DNA of 64,000 nt from Polaribacter sp. Q13 (GCF_016858305.2 NZ_CP074436.1:3368001-3432000), one strand, 5' to 3'; numbered from the stretch's first letter, positions 7,630-16,920 are shown. Notes: a model not told the origin generated them from the letters alone. A program made the numbers and translations.

Positions 7630-8883
7630 ATGAAAATTTTTAAATTTGGAGGAGCGTCTGTAAAAGATGCAGCAAGTGTAAAAAATGTAACTCAGATTTT
7701 ACAAAGCGAAGGGACGGAAAATACAGTAGTTGTAATTTCTGCAATGGGAAAAATAACGAATGCTTTTGAAGAAGTAATAGATGCATATTACAACAAGACA
7801 GATAAGTTGTCTGAAAACTTAGGTATTATAGAAGATTTTCATAAAAATTTAATGAATGATTTGTTTGATAAAAACGATGAAATTTATAAAGAAATAGATA
7901 TCCTTTTAGGGGAGTTAAGTTGGTTTTTGGCAAGAAATACTTCACAGAGATATAATTATGTTTATGATCAAATTATCTGTTTTGGAGAGCTTTTATCAAC
8001 CAAAATAGTAAGTGCGTATTTAACCAAAATTGGTGTAGAAAATAACTGGTTTGATGTTAGAAACTACATAAAAACAGATAGTAATTATAGAGATGCAAAA
8101 GTAGATTGGAACTTAACACAAGAACTAATTAGTAAAAAATTAGATGCATCTAAACTAAATATAACCCAAGGTTTTATTGCTGCTAATGATACAGAAAACA
8201 CCACTACTTTAGGTAGAGAAGGGTCTGATTATACAGCCGGTATTTTTGCGTATTGTTTAGATGCCGAAAATGTAACTATTTGGAAAGATGTGCCAGGAGT
8301 TTTAAATGCAGATCCAAGAGTTTTTACAGACACAACTTTATTAGAGCAGATTTCTTATGAAGAAGCTATAGAAATGGCATTTTACGGAGCTTCTGTAATT
8401 CATCCAAAAACATTACAACCTTTAGAAAGAAAAGATATTCCGTTATTGGTGCGTTCTTTTGTGAATCCTAAAGAAACAGGTACAAGAGTTTCTAAAGGAA
8501 AAATGTTAGAACCTTTTATACCTTGTTTTATTGTAAAGAAAGACCAAATATTGGTTTCTATTTCTGCTTTAGATTTCTCTTTTATGGTAGAAAATAATAT
8601 CAGTTATATCTTTCAAAAACTACACGAATATCAGCTAAAAGTAAACCTAATTCAAAATTCTGCTATTAGTTTTTCTGTTTGTATTGATAATAAATTTAAT
8701 AAGTTCGATGCTTTTTATGAAGAGTTAAAAACTCAGTTTAAAATTGATGTTCAAAAAGGGGTAGATTTGTTTACAGTACGTCATTTTAATGAAGAAGCTG
8801 TTGCAAGTATCGAGGCCAAAGGAACTTCTTTATTAACACAAGTAAATAAAGAAACAAATCAAATAGTTTTAGCATCTTATTAA
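7630..8883 (+). CDS. lysC: aspartate kinase
   Basis: 417 aa, monofunctional. It phosphorylates aspartate, the first step to lysine, threonine and methionine. N-terminal MKIFKFGGASVKD is the kinase signature. TTLGREGSDYTAG is the aspartate/ATP loop and VTIWKDVPGVLNADPR the conserved nucleotide-site segment. A short ACT-like region lies beyond about residue 300. No homoserine dehydrogenase domain follows, unlike thrA-type fusions. The 126-bp leader shows no lysine riboswitch that I can recognise. Confidence 0.9.
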   Translation: MKIFKFGGASVKDAASVKNVTQILQSEGTENTVVVISAMGKITNAFEEVIDAYYNKTDKLSENLGIIEDFHKNLMNDLFDKNDEIYKEIDILLGELSWFLARNTSQRYNYVYDQIICFGELLSTKIVSAYLTKIGVENNWFDVRNYIKTDSNYRDAKVDWNLTQELISKKLDASKLNITQGFIAANDTENTTTLGREGSDYTAGIFAYCLDAENVTIWKDVPGVLNADPRVFTDTTLLEQISYEEAIEMAFYGASVIHPKTLQPLERKDIPLLVRSFVNPKETGTRVSKGKMLEPFIPCFIVKKDQILVSISALDFSFMVENNISYIFQKLHEYQLKVNLIQNSAISFSVCIDNKFNKFDAFYEELKTQFKIDVQKGVDLFTVRHFNEEAVASIEAKGTSLLTQVNKETNQIVLASY

Positions 8884-9199
8884 TCGGTTTAAAACGCATT
8901 GTAGTTTTATTATAACTAGCAGACTGTTCAAAAAAAAGAGGCTGTCTAAAAAGTGAATTTTTGTCAATCTGAATTTATTTCAGATTCTTTTGAAATTTGA
9001 ATTTTAGTAAGTAAAGATGCTGAAAATAAGTTGAGCATGACAGGGGTTGTTGTTTTTTAGACAGCCTCTTTTTTGTTTCTTAAAAATAGGGATATAAAAT
9101 TCAATTTACGAAATTCTTATTTTTGTATTGTTTTAATAACAATTTAGTAATTCAATATTTATTTTTTAGTATGTTTGTAGCTACGTCTAATTATAATTT
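8884..9199. other. 316-bp intergenic region with a hairpin repeat element
   Basis: About half is taken by the inverted-repeat element at 8931-9074. The remainder is AT-rich leader for the next gene; I see no reading frame or RNA of a known family. Confidence 0.6.
8931..9074. repeat. terminal-inverted-repeat element (about 144 bp)
   Basis: The outer arms AAAAAAGAGGCTGTCTAAAAA (8932-8952) and its near-complement at 9053-9074 are about 21 bp long. Inside are fragments GTCAATCTGAATTTATTTCAGATTC and GATGCTGAAAATAAGTTGAGCATGAC, which resemble each other in opposite orientation. The right arm ends in a T run, so it probably also terminates lysC. The layout resembles small palindromic or MITE-like repeats scattered in flavobacterial genomes; that comparison is from memory. 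Confidence 0.6.
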
Positions 9200-11008
9200 A
9201 TGGCATTAGTAACATCTAAAGAAATTGCGCAAGTTGTTGGTTTACAGAAATTTGGTTTTTTAGGGACTTTTGTAGGATGGATTCTTTTAAGAATACTTCG
9301 CATTTCTGCTATTAATAAAATCTACGATAAGAATAAAAACAAGTCTAATTTAGATTTTTTAAACGGAATTTTAGATGATTGTAATATCAAATTTGAAATT
9401 CCGGAAGAAGATTTAAAAAGAATTCCTAAGGACGGACCCTTTATTACTGTTTCTAATCACCCATTGGGTGGTATAGATGGTGTTTTATTATTAAAACTAC
9501 TAATAGAAAAAAGAGCAGATTATAAAATTATAGCAAATTTCTTATTACATAGAGTAGAACCTTTAAAACCTTATGTAATGCCAGTAAATCCTTTTGAAAC
9601 AAGAAAGGATGCAAAATCTAGTGTAGCCGGAATTAAAAGTGCATTATCACATTTAAAAGAAGGGAACCCTTTGGGGATTTTCCCTGCAGGAGAAGTTTCT
9701 ACTTATAAAGATGGTAGATTAAATGTAGATAAGCCTTGGGAAGAAGGAGCTGTGCGATTTATTAAAAAAGCGAATGTACCCGTAATTCCTATTTATTTTC
9801 ATGCAAAGAACAGTCGCCTTTTTTACTTTTTATCAAAAATTTCAGATACTTTAAGAACTGCAAAATTACCTTCAGAAGTAATATCTCAGGGAGGAAGAGT
9901 AATAAAAGTAAGAATAGGAAAACCGATTTCTGTAAAAGACCAAAATGAGTATAAGGAGATTGCTGCTTTTTCTGAGTTTATCAGAAAAAAAACCTATATG
10001 TTGGCAAACCCTTTTGAAAAGGCGCATAAATTAATTTCTACTCAGAATTTAAAAATACCTAAAAAGGCAGCCAAAAATATAGCACCTCAAAAAAATCCAG
10101 ATTTATTTATCAAAGAAGTAGATGCATTAAGAGCAGGAGATGGTAGGTTGTTAGAAAGTAAGAATTATGAAGTCTTTTTTGCCAACGCAAAAGAGATTCC
10201 TAATTTAATTCATGAAATTGGTAGATTACGAGAAATTACTTTTAGAGAAGTAGGTGAAGGTACAAATAAATCTATCGATTTAGACAAATACGATAAGTAT
10301 TATTATCACATGTTTTTATGGGATAGAGAAGCAAACTGTTTAGCAGGAGCTTACAGAATGGGTCTTGGGAAAGAGATTTTTAAAAAGTATGGAATTAATG
10401 GATTCTATATTCAAACCTTGTTTAGGATAGAGCCAGAATTGCATCAAATGATGGACAATACCATAGAAATGGGTAGAGCTTTTATTATTGGTGAATATCA
10501 ACAAAAACCAATGCCTTTATTTTTGTTATGGAAAGGAATTGTACATGTAACGCTACGTTATCCAGAATATAAGTATTTAATGGGTGGTGTTTCTATAAGT
10601 AATCAATTTTCAGATTTCTCAAAATCGTTAATGATCGAGTTTATGAAATCTCATTATTACGATCCATATATTGCACAATACATTCATCCTAAGAAAGAAT
10701 ACAAAGTAAAATTAAAAGACGGTGATAAAGATTTTGTGTTTGATGCTACTAAAGCAGATATGCAAAAGTTCGATAAAATTATCGACGAAATAGAACCAGG
10801 AGCTTTAAGAATACCGGTACTTATTAAAAAGTACGTAAAACAAAATGCACGATTGGTTGCGTTTAATGTAGATCCTAAATTTAACAATGCCGTAGACGGA
10901 TTAATGTATATTAAAGTGGCAGACATACCAGATAGCACGGTAAAACCCGTTATGGAAGAGTTTCAGGCAGAGTTAGAGCGCAAGGCTACAGAATTGCAGA
11001 ATAAATAA
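9200..11008 (+). CDS. olsF: two-domain acyltransferase: PlsC-like plus GNAT (OlsF-like aminolipid synthase)
   Basis: 602 aa. The N-terminal half is a lysophospholipid-acyltransferase (PlsC) domain with SNHPLGGIDG near residue 86 (variant of the NHxxxxD catalytic motif) and GIFPAGEVS (variant of FPEGxxS). The C-terminal half, from about residue 320, is an N-acyltransferase of the OlsB/hemolysin-like GNAT group (LREITFREVGEGTNKSID and MGRAFIIGEYQQKPMPLFL). OlsF of Flavobacterium johnsoniae joins these two activities and makes ornithine lipids from ornithine. The same role, or synthesis of another N-acyl amino-acid lipid such as glycine lipid, is inferred here. Membrane-associated; stands alone. 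Confidence 0.78.
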   Translation: MALVTSKEIAQVVGLQKFGFLGTFVGWILLRILRISAINKIYDKNKNKSNLDFLNGILDDCNIKFEIPEEDLKRIPKDGPFITVSNHPLGGIDGVLLLKLLIEKRADYKIIANFLLHRVEPLKPYVMPVNPFETRKDAKSSVAGIKSALSHLKEGNPLGIFPAGEVSTYKDGRLNVDKPWEEGAVRFIKKANVPVIPIYFHAKNSRLFYFLSKISDTLRTAKLPSEVISQGGRVIKVRIGKPISVKDQNEYKEIAAFSEFIRKKTYMLANPFEKAHKLISTQNLKIPKKAAKNIAPQKNPDLFIKEVDALRAGDGRLLESKNYEVFFANAKEIPNLIHEIGRLREITFREVGEGTNKSIDLDKYDKYYYHMFLWDREANCLAGAYRMGLGKEIFKKYGINGFYIQTLFRIEPELHQMMDNTIEMGRAFIIGEYQQKPMPLFLLWKGIVHVTLRYPEYKYLMGGVSISNQFSDFSKSLMIEFMKSHYYDPYIAQYIHPKKEYKVKLKDGDKDFVFDATKADMQKFDKIIDEIEPGALRIPVLIKKYVKQNARLVAFNVDPKFNNAVDGLMYIKVADIPDSTVKPVMEEFQAELERKATELQNK

Positions 11009-11027
11009 AAAAGATTTTTTAATAATT

Positions 11028-11115
11028 TGGGCGTTTCCCAAAAAGGGTCGGGCTTTCCGTTACAAGTCCTCGGTCGTGCCTCCCTGTGGGCTTTTCACTA
11101 CAATCCCTAACGCGG
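11028..11115. repeat. dispersed repeat GGGCGTT ... TCCCTAACGC, copy 1
   Basis: It begins GGGCGTTTCCCAAAAAGGGT and ends CAATCCCTAACGCGGG. The ends are partly complementary (GCGTT/AACGC, GGG/CCC). A diverged relative with the same head and tail lies at 19046-19131 after clpX. I recall similar sequences between genes in many Flavobacteriaceae; function unknown. Confidence 0.65.
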
Positions 11116-11318
11116 GCTTGTTTATACATAAGTGATGGTTGTATTTTTATAGCCAAGTTTCCTTTAAAAGGTAGAAGTAACAAAACATAATATTTAGTGC
11201 TTTTCTCATCTAGTTTTGTTGTTTCAACGACAGGAGGAATGGCATTACAGTGGTCAGTTTGTGTTTTGTTATCTTTATCAGACTTCCTTAAAAGGGATAA
11301 ACAAACGTATTGGGTTTT

Positions 11319-11376
11319 TTCGCTAACGTGAATTGAGTATTATCAAGTTTAAACTCGGTACCCAAACGTTAGCGAA
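11319..11376. repeat. 11-bp inverted repeat upstream of the proA 3' end
   Basis: TTCGCTAACGT and ACGTTAGCGAA are perfect complements separated by 36 nt. The AACGTTAGCG core appears just after the GGGCGTT repeat. It lacks a T run on the proA strand, so a terminator role is not clear. Confidence 0.55.
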
Positions 11377-11392
11377 CGTTCATTAAATAAAT

Positions 11393-12592
11393 TTACACAC
11401 GCACATTACCATCTCCAATAATATAGTACTTATTGGTTACTAATTTCTTTAATCCTAACGGACCTCTGTGGTGTAATTTGTCTGTACTAATTGCTAATTC
11501 TGCGCCAACACCTAATTGTCCACCATCTGTAAATCTTGTAGATGAATTTTTATAAACAGCAGCACAATCTACTTGTTGCATAAAATCATCTGCATTTTCA
11601 TCATTAGTTGTCATTATTGCTGCAGAATGTCCACCTGAATATTTATTAATCATTTTGGTAGCTTCGTCTAGATTTTCTACGGCACCAATACAACATTTTA
11701 AAGCTAAAAACTCTTCTTTCCAAACGTTAGCATCCAGAATTAAAGTCTCATCTGTTAATACTTTTTTAATGCTTTCATCAACTAAAATAGTTACATTTCT
11801 TTCTTTTAAAACAGCTTGTAAGTCTTTTAATTTAGACTCGTAACCTGCTATGTTTTTATTGATAAGAATTTTATCTAACGCATTACAAGCAGAAATTTTA
11901 GCTGTTTTTGCATTGATAATTACCGCTAAGGTTTTATTCCAATCGGCGCTTTCATCAACATACATAAAATTATTTCCTCTTCCGCTAATTAAAACGGCAC
12001 ACGTTGCATGCTCTTTTACAAAGTTAATTAAGCGTTCTCCACCTCTTGGTACAATTAAATCTAATTGTTCTGTTGGGTTTTTTAAAAATTCTTGCGTTTC
12101 TGTTCTGTCCATTTGCAAGAACTTTATATAATCTTCACTTAGATTATTTTCTGTTAATGCTTGGTGCCAAAAATCGACTAATATTTTATTACTATATAAG
12201 GCTTCTTTCCCTCCTTTTAATAAAATTCTATTGTTAGATTTAAAGGCTAAAACAGCAGCTTCTACGGTAGCATCTGGTCTCGATTCATAGATAATCATAA
12301 TGGTACCAAATGGCGCCGTTTTATTAGTTACTTTTAATCCGTTTTCTAAAGTAATATCACTAATAATTTGATTTACTGGGTCTTCTTGCGCTTTAACGTC
12401 ATTGATGGCTTTTATCATTCCATCAATTTTTTGATCGTTTAAAATTAAGCGGTCAAACATTGCCTGATCTTCTTTATTAAAAGCCTCTAAATCTTTTTTG
12501 TTTGCTTTTAATAAGGCTTCTCGATTTTCATCAAGAATCTTGGTCATGCTTGTTAGTACGTTATTTTTAATGGTTGTATCTAATAATTTCAT
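11393..12592 (-). CDS. proA: gamma-glutamyl phosphate reductase
   Basis: 399 aa from the ATG at 12592. Starting further upstream would overlap the end of proB, so I use MKLLDTTIKNN, 10 nt after proB. It reduces glutamyl 5-phosphate to glutamate semialdehyde with NADPH in proline synthesis. Visible family segments are APFGTIMIIYESRPD, LKGGKEALYSN, DLIVPRGGERLI and the C-terminal FTDGGQLGVGAELAIST. The catalytic Cys is in TAKISACNALDKIL. Third gene of the proC-proB-proA operon. Confidence 0.94.
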   Translation of the reverse strand: MKLLDTTIKNNVLTSMTKILDENREALLKANKKDLEAFNKEDQAMFDRLILNDQKIDGMIKAINDVKAQEDPVNQIISDITLENGLKVTNKTAPFGTIMIIYESRPDATVEAAVLAFKSNNRILLKGGKEALYSNKILVDFWHQALTENNLSEDYIKFLQMDRTETQEFLKNPTEQLDLIVPRGGERLINFVKEHATCAVLISGRGNNFMYVDESADWNKTLAVIINAKTAKISACNALDKILINKNIAGYESKLKDLQAVLKERNVTILVDESIKKVLTDETLILDANVWKEEFLALKCCIGAVENLDEATKMINKYSGGHSAAIMTTNDENADDFMQQVDCAAVYKNSSTRFTDGGQLGVGAELAISTDKLHHRGPLGLKKLVTNKYYIIGDGNVRV

Positions 12593-12602
12593 TTGGTAGG
12601 TT

Positions 12603-13373
12603 TTAAAGTGCCACTTTTGTACCGACAGACTTTCCGTCAATAATATCAATAATGGTGTTATCTCTTTTTCCGTTTGCAATATAAGTTGGGATATTGTTAG
12701 ATGCTGCTTCTTGGGCATAATCTAACTTAGAACCCATTCCGCCTCTACCTTCACCTGGTTTTTTATTGCTATCTTTTATATATTTATCTAAATCTTCATC
12801 CGGATTAACGTTGGTAATTAAATTACTACTTTCTGCTTCTGGATGCCCTGTGTATAGTCCGTCAATATCTGTTAGAATAATTAATTTATCTGCATTTATT
12901 AACTGTGCAATTAAACTAGCTAGCTCATCATTGTCAGAAAACATAGACATGGTAACAGAAACAGCATCGTCTTCATTAGCAATAGGAATTACACCTTCAG
13001 ATAATAAACCTTCGCAGCAATTTATCATATTCTGTCTGTGAACACCAGGAGTAAAATCTCTCTTTGTTGGTAAAACCTGAGCACATTTCATTCCGTAATC
13101 ATTAAAAATATTGTAGTAATGGCGCATCATTCTTGGTTGTCCAATAGCAGAATAGACTTGTCTTCTTTGAGTTTCATTTTCAATACTAGATTCTCCTAGA
13201 ATTTCTTTACCTGCAATTACAGACCCAGAAGAAACTAAAATACAAATAATACCACGTTCGTATAATTCTGCAACTTGTTTTACCAAACGTCTTAAAACAG
13301 GTCTAACAATTCTGTTATCTCTGTTTGTCATTACGTTGGTACCTACTTTAATTACTATTCTTTCTTTGTACAT
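12603..13373 (-). CDS. proB: glutamate 5-kinase, short form without PUA domain
   Basis: 256 aa, an amino-acid-kinase domain only. E. coli ProB is about 367 aa with a C-terminal PUA domain that is absent here. It phosphorylates glutamate as the first step of proline synthesis. Visible motifs: IVIKVGTNVMTNRD, ILVSSGSVIAGKE, ANEDDAVSV and LIILTDIDGLYTGHP. The proC stop lies one base before its start, and proA begins 10 nt after its stop, so translation is probably coupled. Confidence 0.93.
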   Translation of the reverse strand: MYKERIVIKVGTNVMTNRDNRIVRPVLRRLVKQVAELYERGIICILVSSGSVIAGKEILGESSIENETQRRQVYSAIGQPRMMRHYYNIFNDYGMKCAQVLPTKRDFTPGVHRQNMINCCEGLLSEGVIPIANEDDAVSVTMSMFSDNDELASLIAQLINADKLIILTDIDGLYTGHPEAESSNLITNVNPDEDLDKYIKDSNKKPGEGRGGMGSKLDYAQEAASNNIPTYIANGKRDNTIIDIIDGKSVGTKVAL

Positions 13374-13374
13374 T

Positions 13375-14181
13375 TTAATTTTCTTTACCCATTTCTACAG
13401 CTCTGTTAAAAGCAGCAAAAGCGGCGTCTTTAATTAATTCATTTACATTATTGTCTTCCATAGAATCTAACGCAGCACGTGTAGTACCACCTTTAGAAGC
13501 TACTTTTTCCATCCAAGAATTTGGCGATAAATTAGATTGGTTAAACAACTCGATAGCACCAGTAAAAGTCTGACTTACCAAAACAGAAGAATCATTTTTA
13601 GAAAAGCCCATTTTTAAGGCAGCCTCCATCATACTTTGCATAAAGTAAAATACATACGCAGGTCCACTACCAGAAATTCCTGTAGAAGCATCAATCAATT
13701 TTTCGCTGGTAACTTCCATAGATTTACCAGTGGTGTCTAATAAACTTTCTACGGTTAATTTTTCTAACCTAGATACTTCTTCAGATGTTACGTAAGACGT
13801 TAAACCTTTACCTATTTGTGCTGGTAGGTTTGGCATTGCTCTTACTATTTTGTTTAATCCAGAATATTTTTTAATGTTTTCTATATTAACACCGGCCATA
13901 ATAGATACAATAACCTGACCTGGTTTTGTAAATGGTTTTAACGCTTTAAACAAGTTTTCTGCGTGGTATGGTTTTACGGCAATAAAGATAATGTCTGCTT
14001 TTGGCACACAGTCTCCTAGTTCTTCAAATGCATCGAAGTGAGATATTCCGTTTAGCTCTTCTAGCTTTTCTGCAGATTTATCTAAAACCATGATGTTTTT
14101 TTTCTTTAACAATCTAGATTTAGACATTCCTTGAGCATACGTTAGCCCCATGTTTCCTGCTCCAATTACTAATATTTTCAT
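13375..14181 (-). CDS. proC: pyrroline-5-carboxylate reductase
   Basis: 268 aa. It reduces pyrroline-5-carboxylate to proline with NAD(P)H. The Rossmann motif is MKILVIGAGNMGLTYAQG. The C-terminal signature is STGISGSGPAYVFYFMQSM followed by VASKGGTTRAALDSM. It is the first gene of a compact proC-proB-proA operon, so the whole proline route from glutamate is encoded here. Confidence 0.95.
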   Translation of the reverse strand: MKILVIGAGNMGLTYAQGMSKSRLLKKKNIMVLDKSAEKLEELNGISHFDAFEELGDCVPKADIIFIAVKPYHAENLFKALKPFTKPGQVIVSIMAGVNIENIKKYSGLNKIVRAMPNLPAQIGKGLTSYVTSEEVSRLEKLTVESLLDTTGKSMEVTSEKLIDASTGISGSGPAYVFYFMQSMMEAALKMGFSKNDSSVLVSQTFTGAIELFNQSNLSPNSWMEKVASKGGTTRAALDSMEDNNVNELIKDAAFAAFNRAVEMGKEN

Positions 14182-14228
14182 TTTTTTGTGTTAAGTGTTA
14201 CTATTATTTTTGATTTTTATTATGTGTA

Positions 14229-14672
14229 TTATTTGTACAATGTCATTTGAATTTTCTCTGATTCAAATCCGTTTTTCTTAAATAATTCAATGGCATTATT
14301 ATTTCTATTGATGTTTAAAGAAAGATTTCCGTTACAGTAGTTAGTAGCTTCTTTTATTAGTTTTGTAGCAATTTTTTGTTCTCTATATTCTTTATGAACT
14401 GCCAAGTAGGTAATAAGGTTTTCAGATTGATATTCACTCATGCCTGTTTTATTAACTATAATTGCTCCAATTATTTTGTCTTTTTCTTCTATAATAAATG
14501 CATAGCCACCTAGATTAGATGTTTCTTTGGCAGCATATAAAAGTGATTTACGAATGGCACTTTTGTCCTCTTTACAGTCGTCTTCTAAGTGCTTGTGTAA
14601 AAATTTTGAAATTTTATTAATATTTATGTAGGACATCCTCGTAAAGGCGTCAAAAGTTTTAATCATCATCAT
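14229..14672 (-). CDS. GNAT-family N-acetyltransferase
   Basis: 147 aa. The acetyl-CoA site is the AVHKEYREQKIATKLIKEA segment (consensus R/QxxGxG/A, here REQKIA). The final motif NRNNNAIELFKKNGFE is typical of the family. Substrate unknown. It lies 47 nt before proC on the same strand but separate transcription is possible, since a candidate promoter (TTTG 14894-14891, TACCTTTG 14870-14863, minus strand) leaves a leader of about 190 nt. Start could be either of the first ATG codons. Confidence 0.7.
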   Translation of the reverse strand: MMMIKTFDAFTRMSYININKISKFLHKHLEDDCKEDKSAIRKSLLYAAKETSNLGGYAFIIEEKDKIIGAIIVNKTGMSEYQSENLITYLAVHKEYREQKIATKLIKEATNYCNGNLSLNINRNNNAIELFKKNGFESEKIQMTLYK

Positions 14673-15087
14673 TATTTCTATTGATTTGATTTATCTAAAA
14701 CGATAAGTAGTGAAAAGCTAAAAAAAGAAGTTAAACGGCAGTGCGTTTATTTACAGAAAAGGGTGAGGAGGTATGAATTTTTTAGGTTGGTTTTTAAACA
14801 CTAAAAAATTAAAGTTGAATATTCTAAAGTTACGCTGTTTGTGTATCCTTATTTTCATTCTGCAAAGGTATAAAAAGCATTTACCACTATCAAATTATAT
14901 AGGTTTAATAAGGAAAAATCTTGTTTTAGAGTTTTATATTGTCTAATTCTGTTTTATCGAAAATTCAGTGAGCGAAGTTCAAGGGATATTAATCTTACAA
15001 CAAACCAAATAATATTGAAAGCATGACAAAAAAGCAGTCTTTTTCATTTGGTATAGTTTTCGCTTTTAACCAACCAAATTATAGAGT
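14673..15087. other. 415-bp intergenic region between divergent genes
   Basis: It contains the minus-strand promoter candidate for the GNAT gene. A 59-codon frame from 14773 contains that promoter in antisense, has no family resemblance and is not called. No known riboswitch or RNA is recognised. Confidence 0.5.
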
Positions 15088-15447
15088 ATGAAAACCTTTT
15101 TAAAAATATTATTAACGGCTATTGCAGTAATTGTTTTAGCTAATATCTTACCAGGTATTTCGGTAGCAGGTTATACTTCGGCAATTATTGTTGCAGTGGT
15201 TATTTCGTTGCTAAATATGTTTGTAAGACCACTTTTAATCTTCTTTACATTACCCGCAACCATTGTTACATTTGGTTTGTTTATTTTTGTAATTAATGCT
15301 TGTATTGTATTATTGGCAGATAAATTAGTAGATGGTTTTGCCGTTACCGGTTTTTTCTATGCCTTATTATTCAGTATTTTACTGTCTATTTTTAGATCGG
15401 CATTATTTTCATTATTAAAAGAAGATAATAAAACCATACAAAACTAA
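15088..15447 (+). CDS. phage-holin-family (YvlD-like) small membrane protein
   Basis: 119 aa with four hydrophobic segments that cover almost the whole length. The segment SLLNMFVRPLLIFFTLPATI is characteristic of the DUF/holin-4 superfamily proteins related to YvlD. These are ordinary chromosomal inner-membrane proteins despite the holin name, and their function is unknown. No phage genes are nearby. A trigger-factor gene with its own promoter follows. Confidence 0.75.
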   Translation: MKTFLKILLTAIAVIVLANILPGISVAGYTSAIIVAVVISLLNMFVRPLLIFFTLPATIVTFGLFIFVINACIVLLADKLVDGFAVTGFFYALLFSILLSIFRSALFSLLKEDNKTIQN

Positions 15448-15477
15448 ATAACAATACTGAATTAGAAGTATTTAACA

Positions 15478-15508
15478 TTTGTGCAATCAATTAAAATCAT
15501 TAATTTTG
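15478..15508 (+). promoter_or_regulatory. promoter of tig
   Basis: TTTG (15478-15481) and TAATTTTG (15501-15508) are 19 nt apart. The ATG follows 31 nt later. Confidence 0.65.
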
Positions 15509-15539
15509 CACTCGATTTTTCAAGATAAAAGAACAAGAA

Positions 15540-16862
15540 ATGAATATTACAAAAGAAAACATTGATGCGTTAAACGCAGTTGTAAAAGTAGATATCGTTG
15601 CAGATGATTATCAAGCAAAAGTATCAGATTTATTAACAGATTACCGTAAAAAGGCAGATGTTCCTGGTTTTAGAAAAGGACATGTACCAATGGGTATGAT
15701 TAAAAAGCAGTATGGTAAATCTATTATGATAGATGAGGTAAACAAGCTTTTACAAGAATCTTTAAATAAATTTATAGCAGAAGAAAAATTAGAAATGTTA
15801 GGTAATCCTTTACCTAGAATGAAAGAAGATTTTAACTGGGATGCAGATTCTTTTTCTTTTGAATTTGAACTAGGTTTGGCGCCTGTTTTTGATGTAGATT
15901 TAAAAGCAAAAGAGGCAGTTACACAATATAATATTGTTGCAACAGAAGAATTACTTGACGAAGAAGTTAAGAACATTCAAACTCGTTACGGTAAAGTAAG
16001 TGCAATAGATATTGCAACTGAAGAAGCAAATATTACAGGTACTTTTGTAAATGAAGAAAACGAAATTAACAAAAAATCTACCTTTATCATAAAAGACCTA
16101 AATGGTGATGACAACATAGCTAAATTAGTGGGTGCTAAAGTTGGTGATGTAATTGAGTTAGGTACAAAAGACCTATTTGAAGATGCGCATAGATTACAAC
16201 ACATTTTAGGTGTTGAGCATGATGTAATTCACGATTTAGATATTACAGTTTCTTTTACTGTAGAAGAAATTACAAAAACAGAACCAGCAGATTTAGACAA
16301 AGAATTGTTTGATAAATTATTTGCTGACGGAAGTGTAACTACTGTATCTGAATTAAGAGAAAAAATTAAAGAAGACGCAGAAAAGCAATTTCAACAACAA
16401 GGAGATCAACAATTATTAAATGCCGTAACAGAACATTTAGTAGAAAATACAAAGTTTGATTTACCATCAGAGTTCTTAAAAAAATGGTTAAGAACAGCAG
16501 GAGAAAAGCCTTTAACAGAAGATGAAGCTACTGCAGAATTTGAAAAATCAGAAAAAGGGTTACGTTATCAATTAATCGAAGGAAAGGTTATGAAAGATAA
16601 TGACATCAAAATAGATTATACAGAATTGGTAGACTATGCAAAAGGATTTATCCGTACGCAAATGGCGCAATTTGGTAATACAAATCCAGAAGAACAAGAA
16701 TTGGATGATATTGCTGGTAGAATCTTACAAAACCAAGAAGAAGCTCAAAAATTACAATCTCAATTAATAAGCAATAAATTATTGACTTTTTACAAAGAGA
16801 ACATGAATTTTAAATCGAAAGAGCTTTCTTACGAAGATTTTATTAAAGAGGTTTATAAATAA
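15540..16862 (+). CDS. tig: trigger factor
   Basis: 440 aa, standard length. This ribosome-bound chaperone folds nascent chains. The ribosome-binding motif is in DVPGFRKGHVPMGMIKKQYG near residue 40 (consensus GFRxGxxP). The central peptidyl-prolyl isomerase region is diverged, as often in Bacteroidota; the C-terminal part is helical. It precedes clpP and clpX, the classic tig-clpP-clpX order, but has its own terminator. Confidence 0.92.
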   Translation: MNITKENIDALNAVVKVDIVADDYQAKVSDLLTDYRKKADVPGFRKGHVPMGMIKKQYGKSIMIDEVNKLLQESLNKFIAEEKLEMLGNPLPRMKEDFNWDADSFSFEFELGLAPVFDVDLKAKEAVTQYNIVATEELLDEEVKNIQTRYGKVSAIDIATEEANITGTFVNEENEINKKSTFIIKDLNGDDNIAKLVGAKVGDVIELGTKDLFEDAHRLQHILGVEHDVIHDLDITVSFTVEEITKTEPADLDKELFDKLFADGSVTTVSELREKIKEDAEKQFQQQGDQQLLNAVTEHLVENTKFDLPSEFLKKWLRTAGEKPLTEDEATAEFEKSEKGLRYQLIEGKVMKDNDIKIDYTELVDYAKGFIRTQMAQFGNTNPEEQELDDIAGRILQNQEEAQKLQSQLISNKLLTFYKENMNFKSKELSYEDFIKEVYK

Positions 16863-16920
16863 CAGTCTCAGACTGTTTTCAGTATTACACTCTGTTTTTT
16901 ATGCAGAGAATAAAAATAGA

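Larger units (their letters stand above)
11009..11392. other. 384-bp intergenic region with dispersed repeats
   Basis: It contains a GGGCGTT-type repeat (11028-11115), visibly richer in G and C than its surroundings, and an inverted repeat TTCGCTAACGT (11319-11329) / ACGTTAGCGAA (11366-11376). The middle shows no gene or known RNA. Confidence 0.6.

Noticed and set aside
11655..12237. Plus-strand frames opposite proA
   Set aside because: They are shadows of the highly conserved proA gene.
14773..14952. 59-codon frame in the intergenic region before the holin-family gene
   Set aside because: It runs through a good minus-strand promoter, has no family resemblance and no paralogue.
15088..15447. 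Prophage remnant because of the holin-family protein
   Set aside because: The family is common on chromosomes, and no other phage gene lies nearby.
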